DNA from: Phycisphaerae bacterium
GTDB taxonomy: Bacteria; Planctomycetota; Phycisphaerae; Sedimentisphaerales; UBA12454
Assembly: GCA_041652575.1 (NCBI GenBank)
Contig: JBAZHC010000023.1
Coordinates: 1-18,940 of the forward strand
Direction: 5' to 3'
Length of the DNA: 18,940 bases
The first letter of the stretch is position 1. Every line of letters begins with the position of its first letter. The notes beneath the pieces were generated by a model. That model ran no database searches and was not told where the DNA came from. It saw only the letters and a program-made list of their open reading frames with translations. Below are positions 7,019 to 14,215 of the stretch, one piece after another. The position numbers and the translations under genes are program-made.

Positions 7019-8407
7019 TTACTTTTTTTTTATTACTTTGCTTTCTAAAATATGAGATTCCTTTAATTCGGTTATTATAATATCATTAATATTAATTTCG
7101 GCAATACTTTTAATTATTTTACCGTTAATCGCAAGTCTCGTTATGCTGTATCCTCGTTTTAGCACTGATTTGGGGTTAAGACCCGCCAGTCCGCTTGCGC
7201 AACTTGTAAGTTTTAAGTTCAATTCGTGCAAAACTGTTTTTATTGTCGTCTCGCAGCGGTTCTGTAGGTTATTCAGGGAAATTTTCCGCTCGGCCATAAT
7301 CCTGTGCGGCTCAATTTTCAAAATCTTTTCAAAGTATGTTTGAATCAGGCCGCGAATATTGGCGACAAAAGATTTTGCCGAATCGGCGAGATTATTTTCA
7401 AAATCGTCGAGCCTTTGCTGCCTGTTTTGAATTATGACAAGCGGACTGCGGAACATCGCCGCGGCCAGAATCGTTTTTAATTTCTGCGACGAAAGCGTCA
7501 AAATCGAATCGGTATCCGATTTAATTCTTTTGGATATATTATCTATTTGGCTCGACACTTCTTTTATATCCGGCACAGCTATCATTCCCGCCTTTGTCGG
7601 CGTCGATGCCCGTGCGTCTGCGGCAAGGTCTGCGATTGTTACATCGACTTCGTGTCCGACCGCGCTGATAATCGGCAATTTGGAATTGAATATCGCCCGC
7701 GCGACCGCCTCTTCGTTAAACGCCCACAAATCTTCCATTGACCCGCCGCCGCGCCCGACAATTATAACGTCAAGTTTCAGCGTAGCGTTTCTTTTATTAA
7801 CATCTTTAATCGCAAGAGCGATTTTTCCCGCCGCTCCTTCGCCTTGCACCGGCATATCGTAAAAGAATAATTTAGCAACCGGCCAGCGATTTCGAATGCT
7901 GTCGACTATATCGTGCAGCGCCGCGCCAGATTTACTTGTCAAAATGCCGATTCTAAATGGGTATTTAGGCAGGGGCTTTTTATGTTCTTCCTCGAACAGC
8001 CCCTCGGCCGCGAGTTTATTTTTCATCTGCTCGAATGCAAGCTGCAAAGCTCCGACTCCTGCCGGCTGCATCGAATTCGCATAGAACTGATATTTGCCCT
8101 GCGGAGCGTAAACATCGATATAGCCTTTAGCGAGGATTGCCAGCCCGTTTTCAGGCTTGAATTTCAGTTTTATAAAGTCGCTCTTCCACATAACGCAGGG
8201 GATGACCGCGTTTTCGTCTTTAAGGTCGAAATAGCAGTGTCCGCTCGAATGTTTCTTGAACCCGCTTATTTCGCCGGTGATGGTGAGCCTTCCCGGCAGT
8301 GAATTTTCAAGGCTCGTCTTTATCAGCGACGTAACCTGGCTGACGGTATAGATTTTCGCTTTAGGCGAATCTGATTCTTTTGGCTGGTCGAATAAGCTGT
8401 CTTTCAT
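7019..8407 (-). CDS. xseA: Exodeoxyribonuclease VII large subunit
   Basis: A 462-residue protein, close to the family norm. Residues about 18-112 form the OB-fold single-strand DNA-binding domain (YTVSQVTSLIK, GEISGFKKHSSGHCYFDLKD). The catalytic domain has RIGILTSKSGAALHDI (152-167), GRGGGSMEDLWAFNEE (218-233) and GHEVDVTIADLAADARA (251-267) with STPTKA. A long helical region (about 280-405) follows, then the C-terminal segment LKRGYSITR. With XseB it forms exonuclease VII, which shortens single-stranded DNA during repair. The C-terminal end is Lys/Ile-rich. No Shine-Dalgarno is visible; instead TATAAT lies 7 nt before the ATG, which suggests a leaderless mRNA. Its partner xseB is displaced to 331-558. 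Confidence 0.97.
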   Translation of the reverse strand: MKDSLFDQPKESDSPKAKIYTVSQVTSLIKTSLENSLPGRLTITGEISGFKKHSSGHCYFDLKDENAVIPCVMWKSDFIKLKFKPENGLAILAKGYIDVYAPQGKYQFYANSMQPAGVGALQLAFEQMKNKLAAEGLFEEEHKKPLPKYPFRIGILTSKSGAALHDIVDSIRNRWPVAKLFFYDMPVQGEGAAGKIALAIKDVNKRNATLKLDVIIVGRGGGSMEDLWAFNEEAVARAIFNSKLPIISAVGHEVDVTIADLAADARASTPTKAGMIAVPDIKEVSSQIDNISKRIKSDTDSILTLSSQKLKTILAAAMFRSPLVIIQNRQQRLDDFENNLADSAKSFVANIRGLIQTYFEKILKIEPHRIMAERKISLNNLQNRCETTIKTVLHELNLKLTSCASGLAGLNPKSVLKRGYSITRLAINGKIIKSIAEININDIIITELKESHILESKVIKKK

Positions 8408-8414
8408 AAGAGGG

Positions 8415-8420
8415 ATTATA
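8415..8420 (-). promoter_or_regulatory. TATAAT -10 box directly before xseA (possible leaderless start)
   Basis: A perfect TATAAT on the minus strand ends 7 nt before the xseA ATG, so transcription would start at or beside the A of ATG. The -35 region is weak: TGGAAC at 17 nt or GGAACA at 16 nt, each with 3 matches. A strong terminator for the upstream gene at 8445-8478 makes an independent promoter here reasonable. Confidence 0.5.
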
Positions 8421-8444
8421 AGGCGGTTTTGCAGCTTGTTCCAT

Positions 8445-8478
8445 AAAAAAAGCCGCTGACTTTTTAGCCACCGGCTTT
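8445..8478 (-). terminator. Rho-independent terminator after the LamG/dockerin gene
   Basis: On the minus strand AAAGCCG pairs with CGGCTTT. After one mismatch, a further 5 bp close on an AAAAA loop, and the 3' side runs into TTTTTTT. It lies about 85 nt past the stop codon at 8563 and before the xseA promoter. Confidence 0.8.
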
Positions 8479-8562
8479 GAAAATATTTTAAATAACACTC
8501 TTTATTTTTTCATCTAAGCATAAGCTTTGAAGGAACTATTATTACTGCCTTTGAAGATGAGT

Positions 8563-9807
8563 TTAAGGCTGATAAATAATAATGTCGCCGCTGCTTGGCG
8601 GCGGATTCCTGTTCCCCGGCAAGCAATTAGCCGGTGTGCCCGGACCTTTTGGTGACTCTTTTACCTGCCAATAACTAATTAGGATATTCAGGTCTGTCTG
8701 GGAAACTCTGTAATAACCCGTAACCACATTTCCTGTTTTCGTGCGGTTAAAATCGGCACAGCCTTGCTTTCCGGAAAGCCCCGGACCCTTTGGAGAATTC
8801 TTAACCTGCCATGCAGTAATAAGAGTATTCAAATCATTCTGCGATACATAGTAGTAACCAGCAGTTGGACCTCCACCAGTTTTTATTCCATCGGCATCGC
8901 CGTGGCACTGTCTTGGGTAACACCAACATGTAGGTTTTCCTGCATCTACCCATTCCGCATAATCAGGCATGCCGGCATAACACGATATCGTAAAGCTCCA
9001 AAGATCACCTGTCGTAATTCCACCATAATTTTTTTCGTCTATACGCCAATAATAAACCTTTCCTTCTGTTTCGGTGTCGTAGTTTGTGCCGGTCTGGTTG
9101 CCCATAAACGGCGGCGGATTTGTGGTTCCGAAATATACATCGTGTGATATAGCATTTGCTCCGGCTGTCCAGCTCAAATCTTGTATGATATTTAGGTCTG
9201 CAGCTCCATTAGCCGGATTAGGATTAGTCGCCTTGCTGGGTGGCAGATAAAGGGAAGTTGTAAAATTCCAGATATCTCCTTTGGTTGTGCCATAGGAATT
9301 CTTTTCGTCAATTCGCCAATAATAAATTGTGTTTACATCAAAATTATTACATGTATCATAACTCGTTGCAGTTTGATTGCCTTTGTATTCGGCCGACAGA
9401 GTATTCGCCTCATTTACATCGCTGAAACTGGTTCCGAAATACACATCGCTGGAAACTGCGCAATCACCGCCAGTCCAGTTTAGAACGTTATTATATATGA
9501 AGATATTGTTGGAATCATCAGCGGGAACAGGATTAGTTGATTTATCTGGAGAGGAAAGTGTCGTTGTAAAACTCCAAATATTCCCTTTGGTTGTGCCGTA
9601 GAAGCCCCTCTCATCAATCCGCCAATAGTAGGTAGTTGCAAAATCAAGACCCCATGGATTCCAGTTATTAACATTCTGATTACTCATATATACGTTTACG
9701 TCATTAATATCCGCGTTATTTACATCGCTATAATCCGTACCCAAATACACATCGTGCGACAAAGCTCCTTCTCCTGACAGCCAGGTTAGGATTATATTCG
9801 GTTCCAC
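8563..9807 (-). CDS. Downstream part of frameshifted secreted LamG protein: Fn3-like repeats and dockerin-like module
   Basis: This frame continues the protein begun at 10895; the nominal GTG at 9807 is internal, since repeat sequence (PANGEYC) precedes it in the same frame. About 280 residues hold three Fn3-like repeats of about 95 residues plus a shorter one. Each carries DVYFGT...DVN, then YYWRIDE..xYGTTKGxIWSFTT. The C-terminus has two dockerin-like segments. The first has CHGDADG and YYVSQNDLNTLITAWQVK; the second has CADFNR and YRVSQTDLNILISYWQVK. Both end in SPKGPG, followed by CLPGNRNPPPS. Dockerins bind cohesins through two calcium loops; this variant is the form seen on Planctomycetota secreted proteins, and its partner is unknown. 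No start codon with a Shine-Dalgarno exists for this half, so without recoding it is not made. A terminator follows the stop. Confidence 0.75.
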   Translation of the reverse strand: MEPNIILTWLSGEGALSHDVYLGTDYSDVNNADINDVNVYMSNQNVNNWNPWGLDFATTYYWRIDERGFYGTTKGNIWSFTTTLSSPDKSTNPVPADDSNNIFIYNNVLNWTGGDCAVSSDVYFGTSFSDVNEANTLSAEYKGNQTATSYDTCNNFDVNTIYYWRIDEKNSYGTTKGDIWNFTTSLYLPPSKATNPNPANGAADLNIIQDLSWTAGANAISHDVYFGTTNPPPFMGNQTGTNYDTETEGKVYYWRIDEKNYGGITTGDLWSFTISCYAGMPDYAEWVDAGKPTCWCYPRQCHGDADGIKTGGGPTAGYYYVSQNDLNTLITAWQVKNSPKGPGLSGKQGCADFNRTKTGNVVTGYYRVSQTDLNILISYWQVKESPKGPGTPANCLPGNRNPPPSSGDIIIYQP

Positions 9808-10133
9808 ACAATATTCGCCATTAGCAGGAAAGGAACACCTGTTTTACATGGAGAGGTTATTGTAAAACTCCAAATATTGCCTTTGTTTATGCCATAGGAA
9901 CTATTCTCATCAATCCGCCAAAAGTAAGTAGCCGTGTTAAGAACACCGGGATCCCAACTGTTAACATCCTGATTACCCATAAATACATTTGCGTCATTAA
10001 TATCCGCGTTATTTACATCACTATAATCCGTGCCGAAGTATACATCATGTGATAAGGCTCCATTTCCGGAATACCAGGTTAGGATTATATTCGGTTCCAC
10101 ACAATATTTGCCATCAGCAGGTGTGGGATTAGT
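9545..10133. repeat. Tandem duplication of a ~293-nt Fn3-like coding unit
   Basis: Two adjacent units, about 9545-9837 and 9838-10133, are offset by 293 nt. They share long identical runs, such as the 35 nt starting at 9781 and at 10074, and the 28 nt starting at cgtcattaatatcc. An offset of 293 is not a multiple of 3. A clean in-frame duplication would be 294, so one base has been lost in the copy. Boundaries are approximate. Confidence 0.7.
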
Positions 10134-10895
10134 TGCTTGTAGAATAGCGTTATAATAATAAAGTTGCTGAATTTCAGTACCAGATAATGCCCTGTTATAA
10201 ATACGAATATTATCCATAGATCCGTAAAACCAGTAAGCAGAATCTTTTCTTGCTCCTATCCTTACTGGTTCGTTATTAACAATGCCGAATACCGCAGTTT
10301 GCGACAACGTTCCGGCTGGTGCACCATTTATATAGAATTTTACACTATCCCCTTCTTTCAAAGTTACCGTAACGTGCTGCCATACCCCGGCCGTAACAGC
10401 CGTCGTTGAGACATAACCTGTATAACCATATGTAGTGCCTGTTCCTTGGTGCCATAACTGTAAAAGACCGCTGGTTTGTGCAATTCTAAATTCATAATTA
10501 CCGGGATAGTTGTTTCCTGCAGTCCCGCTCGGCTGCTTGGCCGCGATGCAATAATAACTGCTAATATTGCTCGGTTTTATCCATGCGGTAATTGTCATCT
10601 CGTTGTCCATATCAAGAGAATTATCATTGTCGGGAACGCTGACATAATCGTTGCTGCCGTCAAAATTCAGCGCACCGTCAATCTGGCCGGTTGTCCATGT
10701 TGCTCCGCCGTAAACCGTTCCATTATTATTATAGTCGGAAGAATCATTCGCTGCAGTTCCGCTGACCTCATCGAACTTCCACCAGCCGACAAGACTAGGG
10801 TCACCAAACGCCGGTATGGCAGTCAGGCATACAACTGATAACAGAATTAGTCCTAAGAGATTGAAATGATTACGCAAGTATTTTTCCGGTTTCAT
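9792..10895 (-). CDS. Upstream part of frameshifted secreted LamG protein: signal peptide, LamG domain, first Fn3-like repeat
   Basis: Residues 1-31 form a Sec signal peptide ending near AFG-D. Residues about 33-245 form a LamG/concanavalin-like jelly roll. It opens with LVGWWKFDEVSGTAANDSS, has GALNFDGSNDYVSVPDND, and closes with GSMDNIRIYNRALSGTEIQQLY, a standard LamG ending in planctomycetes. These domains usually bind carbohydrate or other surface ligands. One Fn3-like repeat follows (EPNIILTWYSG...WRIDENSSYG). The frame then breaks: after SPCKTGVPF the sequence reads LLMANIVWNRI and stops, while PANGEYCVEPN continues in another frame (8563-9807). GGAAGG lies about 5 nt before the ATG, and a good promoter precedes it. 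The intact protein would be about 765 residues. Confidence 0.8.
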   Translation of the reverse strand: MKPEKYLRNHFNLLGLILLSVVCLTAIPAFGDPSLVGWWKFDEVSGTAANDSSDYNNNGTVYGGATWTTGQIDGALNFDGSNDYVSVPDNDNSLDMDNEMTITAWIKPSNISSYYCIAAKQPSGTAGNNYPGNYEFRIAQTSGLLQLWHQGTGTTYGYTGYVSTTAVTAGVWQHVTVTLKEGDSVKFYINGAPAGTLSQTAVFGIVNNEPVRIGARKDSAYWFYGSMDNIRIYNRALSGTEIQQLYYYNAILQATNPTPADGKYCVEPNIILTWYSGNGALSHDVYFGTDYSDVNNADINDANVFMGNQDVNSWDPGVLNTATYFWRIDENSSYGINKGNIWSFTITSPCKTGVPFLLMANIVWNRI

Positions 10896-10930
10896 TTTAC
10901 CCTTCCAAATTATACCATTCCATTAGAGAC

Positions 10931-10960
10931 ATAGTACCTCTTTTTGAGTGTAAAAGTCAA
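10931..10960 (-). promoter_or_regulatory. Sigma-70-like promoter of the LamG gene
   Basis: TTGACT (10960-10955) and TACTAT (10936-10931) on the minus strand have an 18-nt spacer. The predicted start is near 10924, leaving a leader of about 28 nt with GGAAGG before the ATG. A second box, TGGTATAAT, lies nearer the gene, but a start from it would remove the ribosome binding site, so I prefer the upstream promoter. Confidence 0.6.
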
Positions 10961-11029
10961 GGCAAAAAATAGTTTCTGATGAAAATTTTGTGTTATTATA
11001 AGACTTTGCTTTTAAAGCGGTTATGTTTT

Positions 11030-11881
11030 TTATTCGAAATCGCTGTTGTAATCCGGTTTGCCGTCATCGCTGTCATAGCCGATTGGGTCGGACTTTTCAT
11101 CTTTGAATTCGAATCGGCTGATTTTCTCCGCTTTTTTCGTAGTGCTGTCGATGGTTACGATAACCCCGTTCATTCGCAAATCTTCGGTCGCGATTTCAAA
11201 CGGGCAGGGCATTCGTGTCCTGAAATTTTTCAGAACCGATTCTATTCTTCTGCCAAGCACCGAATGATGTGCGCCGGTCATTCCAATATCTGTTATATAC
11301 GCAGTTCCCTTCGGCAGGATTTTTTCATCGGCCGTAACGACGTGCGTGTGCGTGCCGAAAACACAGCTTACTCTTCCGTCGAGATAATACCCAAGCGAAA
11401 CTTTTTCGCTCGTCGCCTCTGCGTGTATTTCCGCAATGATAATATCAGCCTGCTGTTCGAGCTTGGGCAGCAGGGCGTCTATGCAGTCGTAAGGGCTGTC
11501 GGCGGGCTTCATAAATATTCTGCCGATAAGCGGCACGACCGCGATGACGGGCCCTTTTTGGCTTTTATACACAGCGTAACTCTTGCCGGCGGCGTAAGCC
11601 GAAAAATTTGCCGGCCTTGCTATATTGTCATTTTTTTCAAGGACTGTGATTATATCTTTCTTTTTAAAGACATGGTCGCCGAGCGTAATCATATTAACGC
11701 CGTATTTCTGAAGTTTGTCGTAAATCTGGAATGTAAGTCCAGACCCGCCCGCGGCGTTCTCGGCATTGGCGATAACGCAGTCGATTTCATACTGCTTTAT
11801 AATTGCGCCGAGATTATCGCCGAGGATTCTTTTCCCCGGCCTTCCGACTATATCCCCGATACATAATATATTTAATTTCAT
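11030..11881 (-). CDS. ymdB: YmdB-family metallophosphoesterase (TIGR00282)
   Basis: A 283-residue protein with the complete metal-binding set of the YmdB family. GDIVGRPG begins at residue 9 (Asp10), NAEN is at 39-42 (Glu41, Asn42), GDH at 68-70, HAE at 153-155, and GTHTHV at 176-181 (His178, His180). The usual GNH is GDH here, so a metal-bridging Asn is replaced by Asp69. In Bacillus subtilis YmdB is a di-iron 2',3'-cyclic nucleotide phosphodiesterase that affects biofilm formation and RNA turnover and is linked with RNase Y. Here it lies just downstream of rny on the same strand, supporting the same partnership. The 161-nt gap between them holds a repeat island. The C-terminal tail (residues about 262-283) is Asp-rich. 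No clear Shine-Dalgarno precedes the ATG. Confidence 0.93.
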   Translation of the reverse strand: MKLNILCIGDIVGRPGKRILGDNLGAIIKQYEIDCVIANAENAAGGSGLTFQIYDKLQKYGVNMITLGDHVFKKKDIITVLEKNDNIARPANFSAYAAGKSYAVYKSQKGPVIAVVPLIGRIFMKPADSPYDCIDALLPKLEQQADIIIAEIHAEATSEKVSLGYYLDGRVSCVFGTHTHVVTADEKILPKGTAYITDIGMTGAHHSVLGRRIESVLKNFRTRMPCPFEIATEDLRMNGVIVTIDSTTKKAEKISRFEFKDEKSDPIGYDSDDGKPDYNSDFE

Positions 11882-11920
11882 CTGTATTTGTTTAAATTTA
11901 ACCGAATTTCATTTTTCTTC

Positions 11921-12039
11921 AAGACAACACGAAACACCAAACCGAAAACGCAACACGCGACGTTACCGATACCTATACCGACAACGAAATCTTAAATCTA
12001 TTTACTTCTTACTTCGTGTCTTTGTGCCTTCGTGGCTAT
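11921..12039. repeat. Composite intergenic repeat island between rny and ymdB
   Basis: Three pieces lie side by side. At 11921-11950 is a decayed NCACNAAG-like arm (ACACGAAA, CACCAAA). At 11962-11985 is an ACCGAT-type stretch (GTTACCGATACCTATACCG). At 12012-12039 is an intact single octamer arm, reading on the minus strand GCCACGAAG GCACAAAG ACACGAAG. The intact arm begins 3 nt after the rny stop codon on the mRNA. The ACCGAT piece resembles the inverted pair at 16346-16448. Confidence 0.65.
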
Positions 12040-12042
12040 AAA

Positions 12043-13605
12043 CTACCTCGCGTATTCGATACAACGAACTTCCCGAAGCAGGGTAACCTTTATTTCGCCC
12101 GGATAAGTCAGTTCATCTTCGATTTTCTTGGCGATATCGCGGGCCATTTTCGTAGCGCATCCGTCATCGATGTTCTGAGCGTTGACGATAACGCGTATTT
12201 CTCTGCCGGCCTGTATTGCGTAGCAATTTTCGACGCCGGTGAACTGGTTCGCGATTTCTTCGAGTTTCTCGAGTCTCTTGATATATCTTTCGAGCGTTTC
12301 TCGTCTGGCTCCCGGCCTTGATGCGCTGATAGCATCGGCCGCGGCGACAAGCGGCGTATAAGGATTATCTGCCGGAATATCGCCGTGGTGAGCCGCCACT
12401 GCGTTCAGTATTATTGACGATTCGTTGAATCTTTTCAGATAATTTGCGCCGATGGCCGGATGTCCGCCTTCCACTTCGTGGTCCATCGCCTTTCCTATAT
12501 CGTGCAGGAATCCCGCTCTTCGTGCGATTGACCCGTCAAGCCCCAGTTCGTCTGCCATTACCTGTGCCAGAAATGCGACTTCAACGCTGTGCCTCAAAAC
12601 GTTCTGCCCGTAACTGGTTCTATAGTTCAGAGTTCCTATTTCCATAAGAATTTTTGGATTAAGGCCTCTTACGTCAACTTCGACTGAAGCTTCTTTGCCG
12701 ACCTGCATGACTTTATTGATAACGTCTTTTTTGGTCTGTGCCACAAGCTCTTCGATTCTGCTCGGATGTATTCTGCCGTCCTGTATGAGTTTTTCCATTG
12801 ATTGTCTGGCGACTTCTCTTCTTATCGGGTTGAACCCGCTGATGACGATAACGCCCGGCGTGTCATCGACGATTACATCGACGCCGGTTGCCTTTTCGAA
12901 TGACCGGATGTTTCTGCCTTCTCTTCCGATGATTCTGCCTTTCATATCGTCGCTTGGTATATCGATAGTGGAAACGGTTACTTCGCAGGTCTGGTCGGCC
13001 GCATATCTCTGGATAGCTGAGCTTATGATTTCCCTGCCTTTATCTTCCGCCGCCTCCTGCATTTCTTCCATTTTACGCTGAATAATGGAGCTCATTTCCT
13101 GTTCGCATTCGTCTTCGAGTTTCTTCAGCAGGAGCTGCTTGGCCTCTTCTGCGTTCATCGCGCTGATTTTCAGAAGCTGGTTCTTCTGCTGGGCGATGAT
13201 ATTATTGATTTCCTTTTCCCGTTCATCGAGCTGATGTGCGCGGTTTTTAACGTTATGTTCCGACTGACTGAGCGATTTTTCCCGCTGGCCGAGCAGTTCG
13301 TTCTGCCTGTCGATTGCGTCTTCATGTTTGGTTAATCGTCTTTCAGCCTCGCGGATTTCAGCTTTTGCCTGGTTGGCTTCAGCGGTAAATTCCTCTCTTT
13401 TCTTTAAGGCTTCCGCCGTTGCTTCCAGACGTGCCGTTCTGATAATACTGTCAGCTTCTTTTTTCGCGTTTTCGAGTTGACTTTGAAGATTTTGTTTTAG
13501 ATTGTTTCTTTTTATTATGGAGATAATTTTGCCGATAACGACTGCCAATATCGCTCCGACTATTACCGCTGCTGCGGTGATTATCGCCTGAGGTAGAGTA
13601 AACAT
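12043..13605 (-). CDS. rny: Ribonuclease Y
   Basis: A 520-residue protein with the full RNase Y layout. A membrane anchor spans residues 6-31. A long charged coiled coil spans about 35-200. The KH domain has GRIIGREGRNIRSFE at 223-237 and DDTPGVIVISGFNP. The HD phosphohydrolase domain has His339 (RHSVEVAFLA), HD at 368-369 (FLHDIGKAMDHE) and a further His pair at 406-407. It ends with the usual EIKVTLLREVRCIEYAR-type tail. RNase Y is the membrane-bound endonuclease that starts mRNA decay in many bacteria lacking RNase E or alongside it. AAAGGT lies 7 nt before the ATG, and a promoter is placed just upstream. ymdB follows on the same strand, a conserved and functionally linked pair. Confidence 0.98.
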   Translation of the reverse strand: MFTLPQAIITAAAVIVGAILAVVIGKIISIIKRNNLKQNLQSQLENAKKEADSIIRTARLEATAEALKKREEFTAEANQAKAEIREAERRLTKHEDAIDRQNELLGQREKSLSQSEHNVKNRAHQLDEREKEINNIIAQQKNQLLKISAMNAEEAKQLLLKKLEDECEQEMSSIIQRKMEEMQEAAEDKGREIISSAIQRYAADQTCEVTVSTIDIPSDDMKGRIIGREGRNIRSFEKATGVDVIVDDTPGVIVISGFNPIRREVARQSMEKLIQDGRIHPSRIEELVAQTKKDVINKVMQVGKEASVEVDVRGLNPKILMEIGTLNYRTSYGQNVLRHSVEVAFLAQVMADELGLDGSIARRAGFLHDIGKAMDHEVEGGHPAIGANYLKRFNESSIILNAVAAHHGDIPADNPYTPLVAAADAISASRPGARRETLERYIKRLEKLEEIANQFTGVENCYAIQAGREIRVIVNAQNIDDGCATKMARDIAKKIEDELTYPGEIKVTLLREVRCIEYAR

Positions 13606-13625
13606 TTTTTGTACCTTTCACGTAA

Positions 13626-13654
13626 AGTATAGTTTACAGTTTGTTGGCGGGCAA
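13626..13654 (-). promoter_or_regulatory. Sigma-70-like promoter of rny
   Basis: TTGCCC (13654-13649) and TATACT (13631-13626) on the minus strand are 17 nt apart. The predicted start lies near 13619, about 14 nt before the ATG. That is a very short leader just able to hold the AAAGGT ribosome binding site. Confidence 0.6.
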
Positions 13655-14148
13655 CGCAGACAGAGCAGTCAAATGCTCCGGAAGAAATGTTTAAGAGTTG
13701 AAATCCTTTTCTTTGTTGTTAGGCGAACTTAATAGATCTCAATCAAAAGGTTTGGTCAAAACCTTTTGTTTCAGGTCCTTTTTTTCTATGCTGGTCCTTG
13801 AAATACTAATCATGCCTGTCGAACTATTCGTAAGAATTTCTTGTCTCTTTTTATTCACCGTTCTTTCGCTGATTACGACTTGAGAATATATTCTTCTCTA
13901 ACGCCGTCTTCTGCGGCTTTACAGTGCGTTTATAACATTTACTTCATTTTTGAGCTTTACGCCCAAACTTATCTCGTTATCCGCCGCAAACCACACAGTT
14001 TGCAATGCTTCTAACTATTATATGATACCTGCTCTGGGCCGTTAAATCAAGCCCGATTATTTCGCTTAGAATGCATCAGGCTTCTTTAATGTCTTTCCAG
14101 ACAAGGCTTTACAATAATAACTTTTTTTAAATTTAGTCTCTGGAAAGC
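13655..14148. other. Gene-poor stretch upstream of rny with several hairpins
   Basis: I see no convincing protein gene in these roughly 500 nt; the only open frame over 60 codons (13698-13883, plus) has no ribosome binding site and an unconvincing hydrophobic composition. Structures seen: a perfect 10-bp hairpin CAAAAGGTTT/AAACCTTTTG (13744-13768, loop GGTCA); GCAAAC/GTTTGC near 13985-14002; and a 9-bp inverted repeat CTTTCCAGA/TCTGGAAAG (14093-14101 and 14139-14147) directly before the terminator at 14149. An unrecognised small RNA is possible. It does not match RNase P RNA, tmRNA or SRP RNA by any motif I can see. Confidence 0.35.
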
Positions 14149-14188
14149 AAAAATCCCGCACTTAATATTGTTAAATGCGGGATTTTTT
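14149..14188. terminator. Strong bidirectional rho-independent terminator
   Basis: AAAAATCCCGCA (14149-14160) pairs perfectly with TGCGGGATTTTT (14176-14187), a 12-bp stem with a 15-nt loop and T-runs on both strands. On the minus strand it lies 28 nt after the stop of the SUMF1-like gene and ends that operon. On the plus strand it could end a transcript from the gene-poor region. Confidence 0.85.
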
Positions 14189-14215
14189 GTGAATTATTTA
14201 AATTGTTAATGTTGT

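Noticed and set aside
13655..14148. RNase P RNA, tmRNA or SRP RNA in the gap before rny.
   Set aside because: None of their conserved core sequences could be found on either strand.
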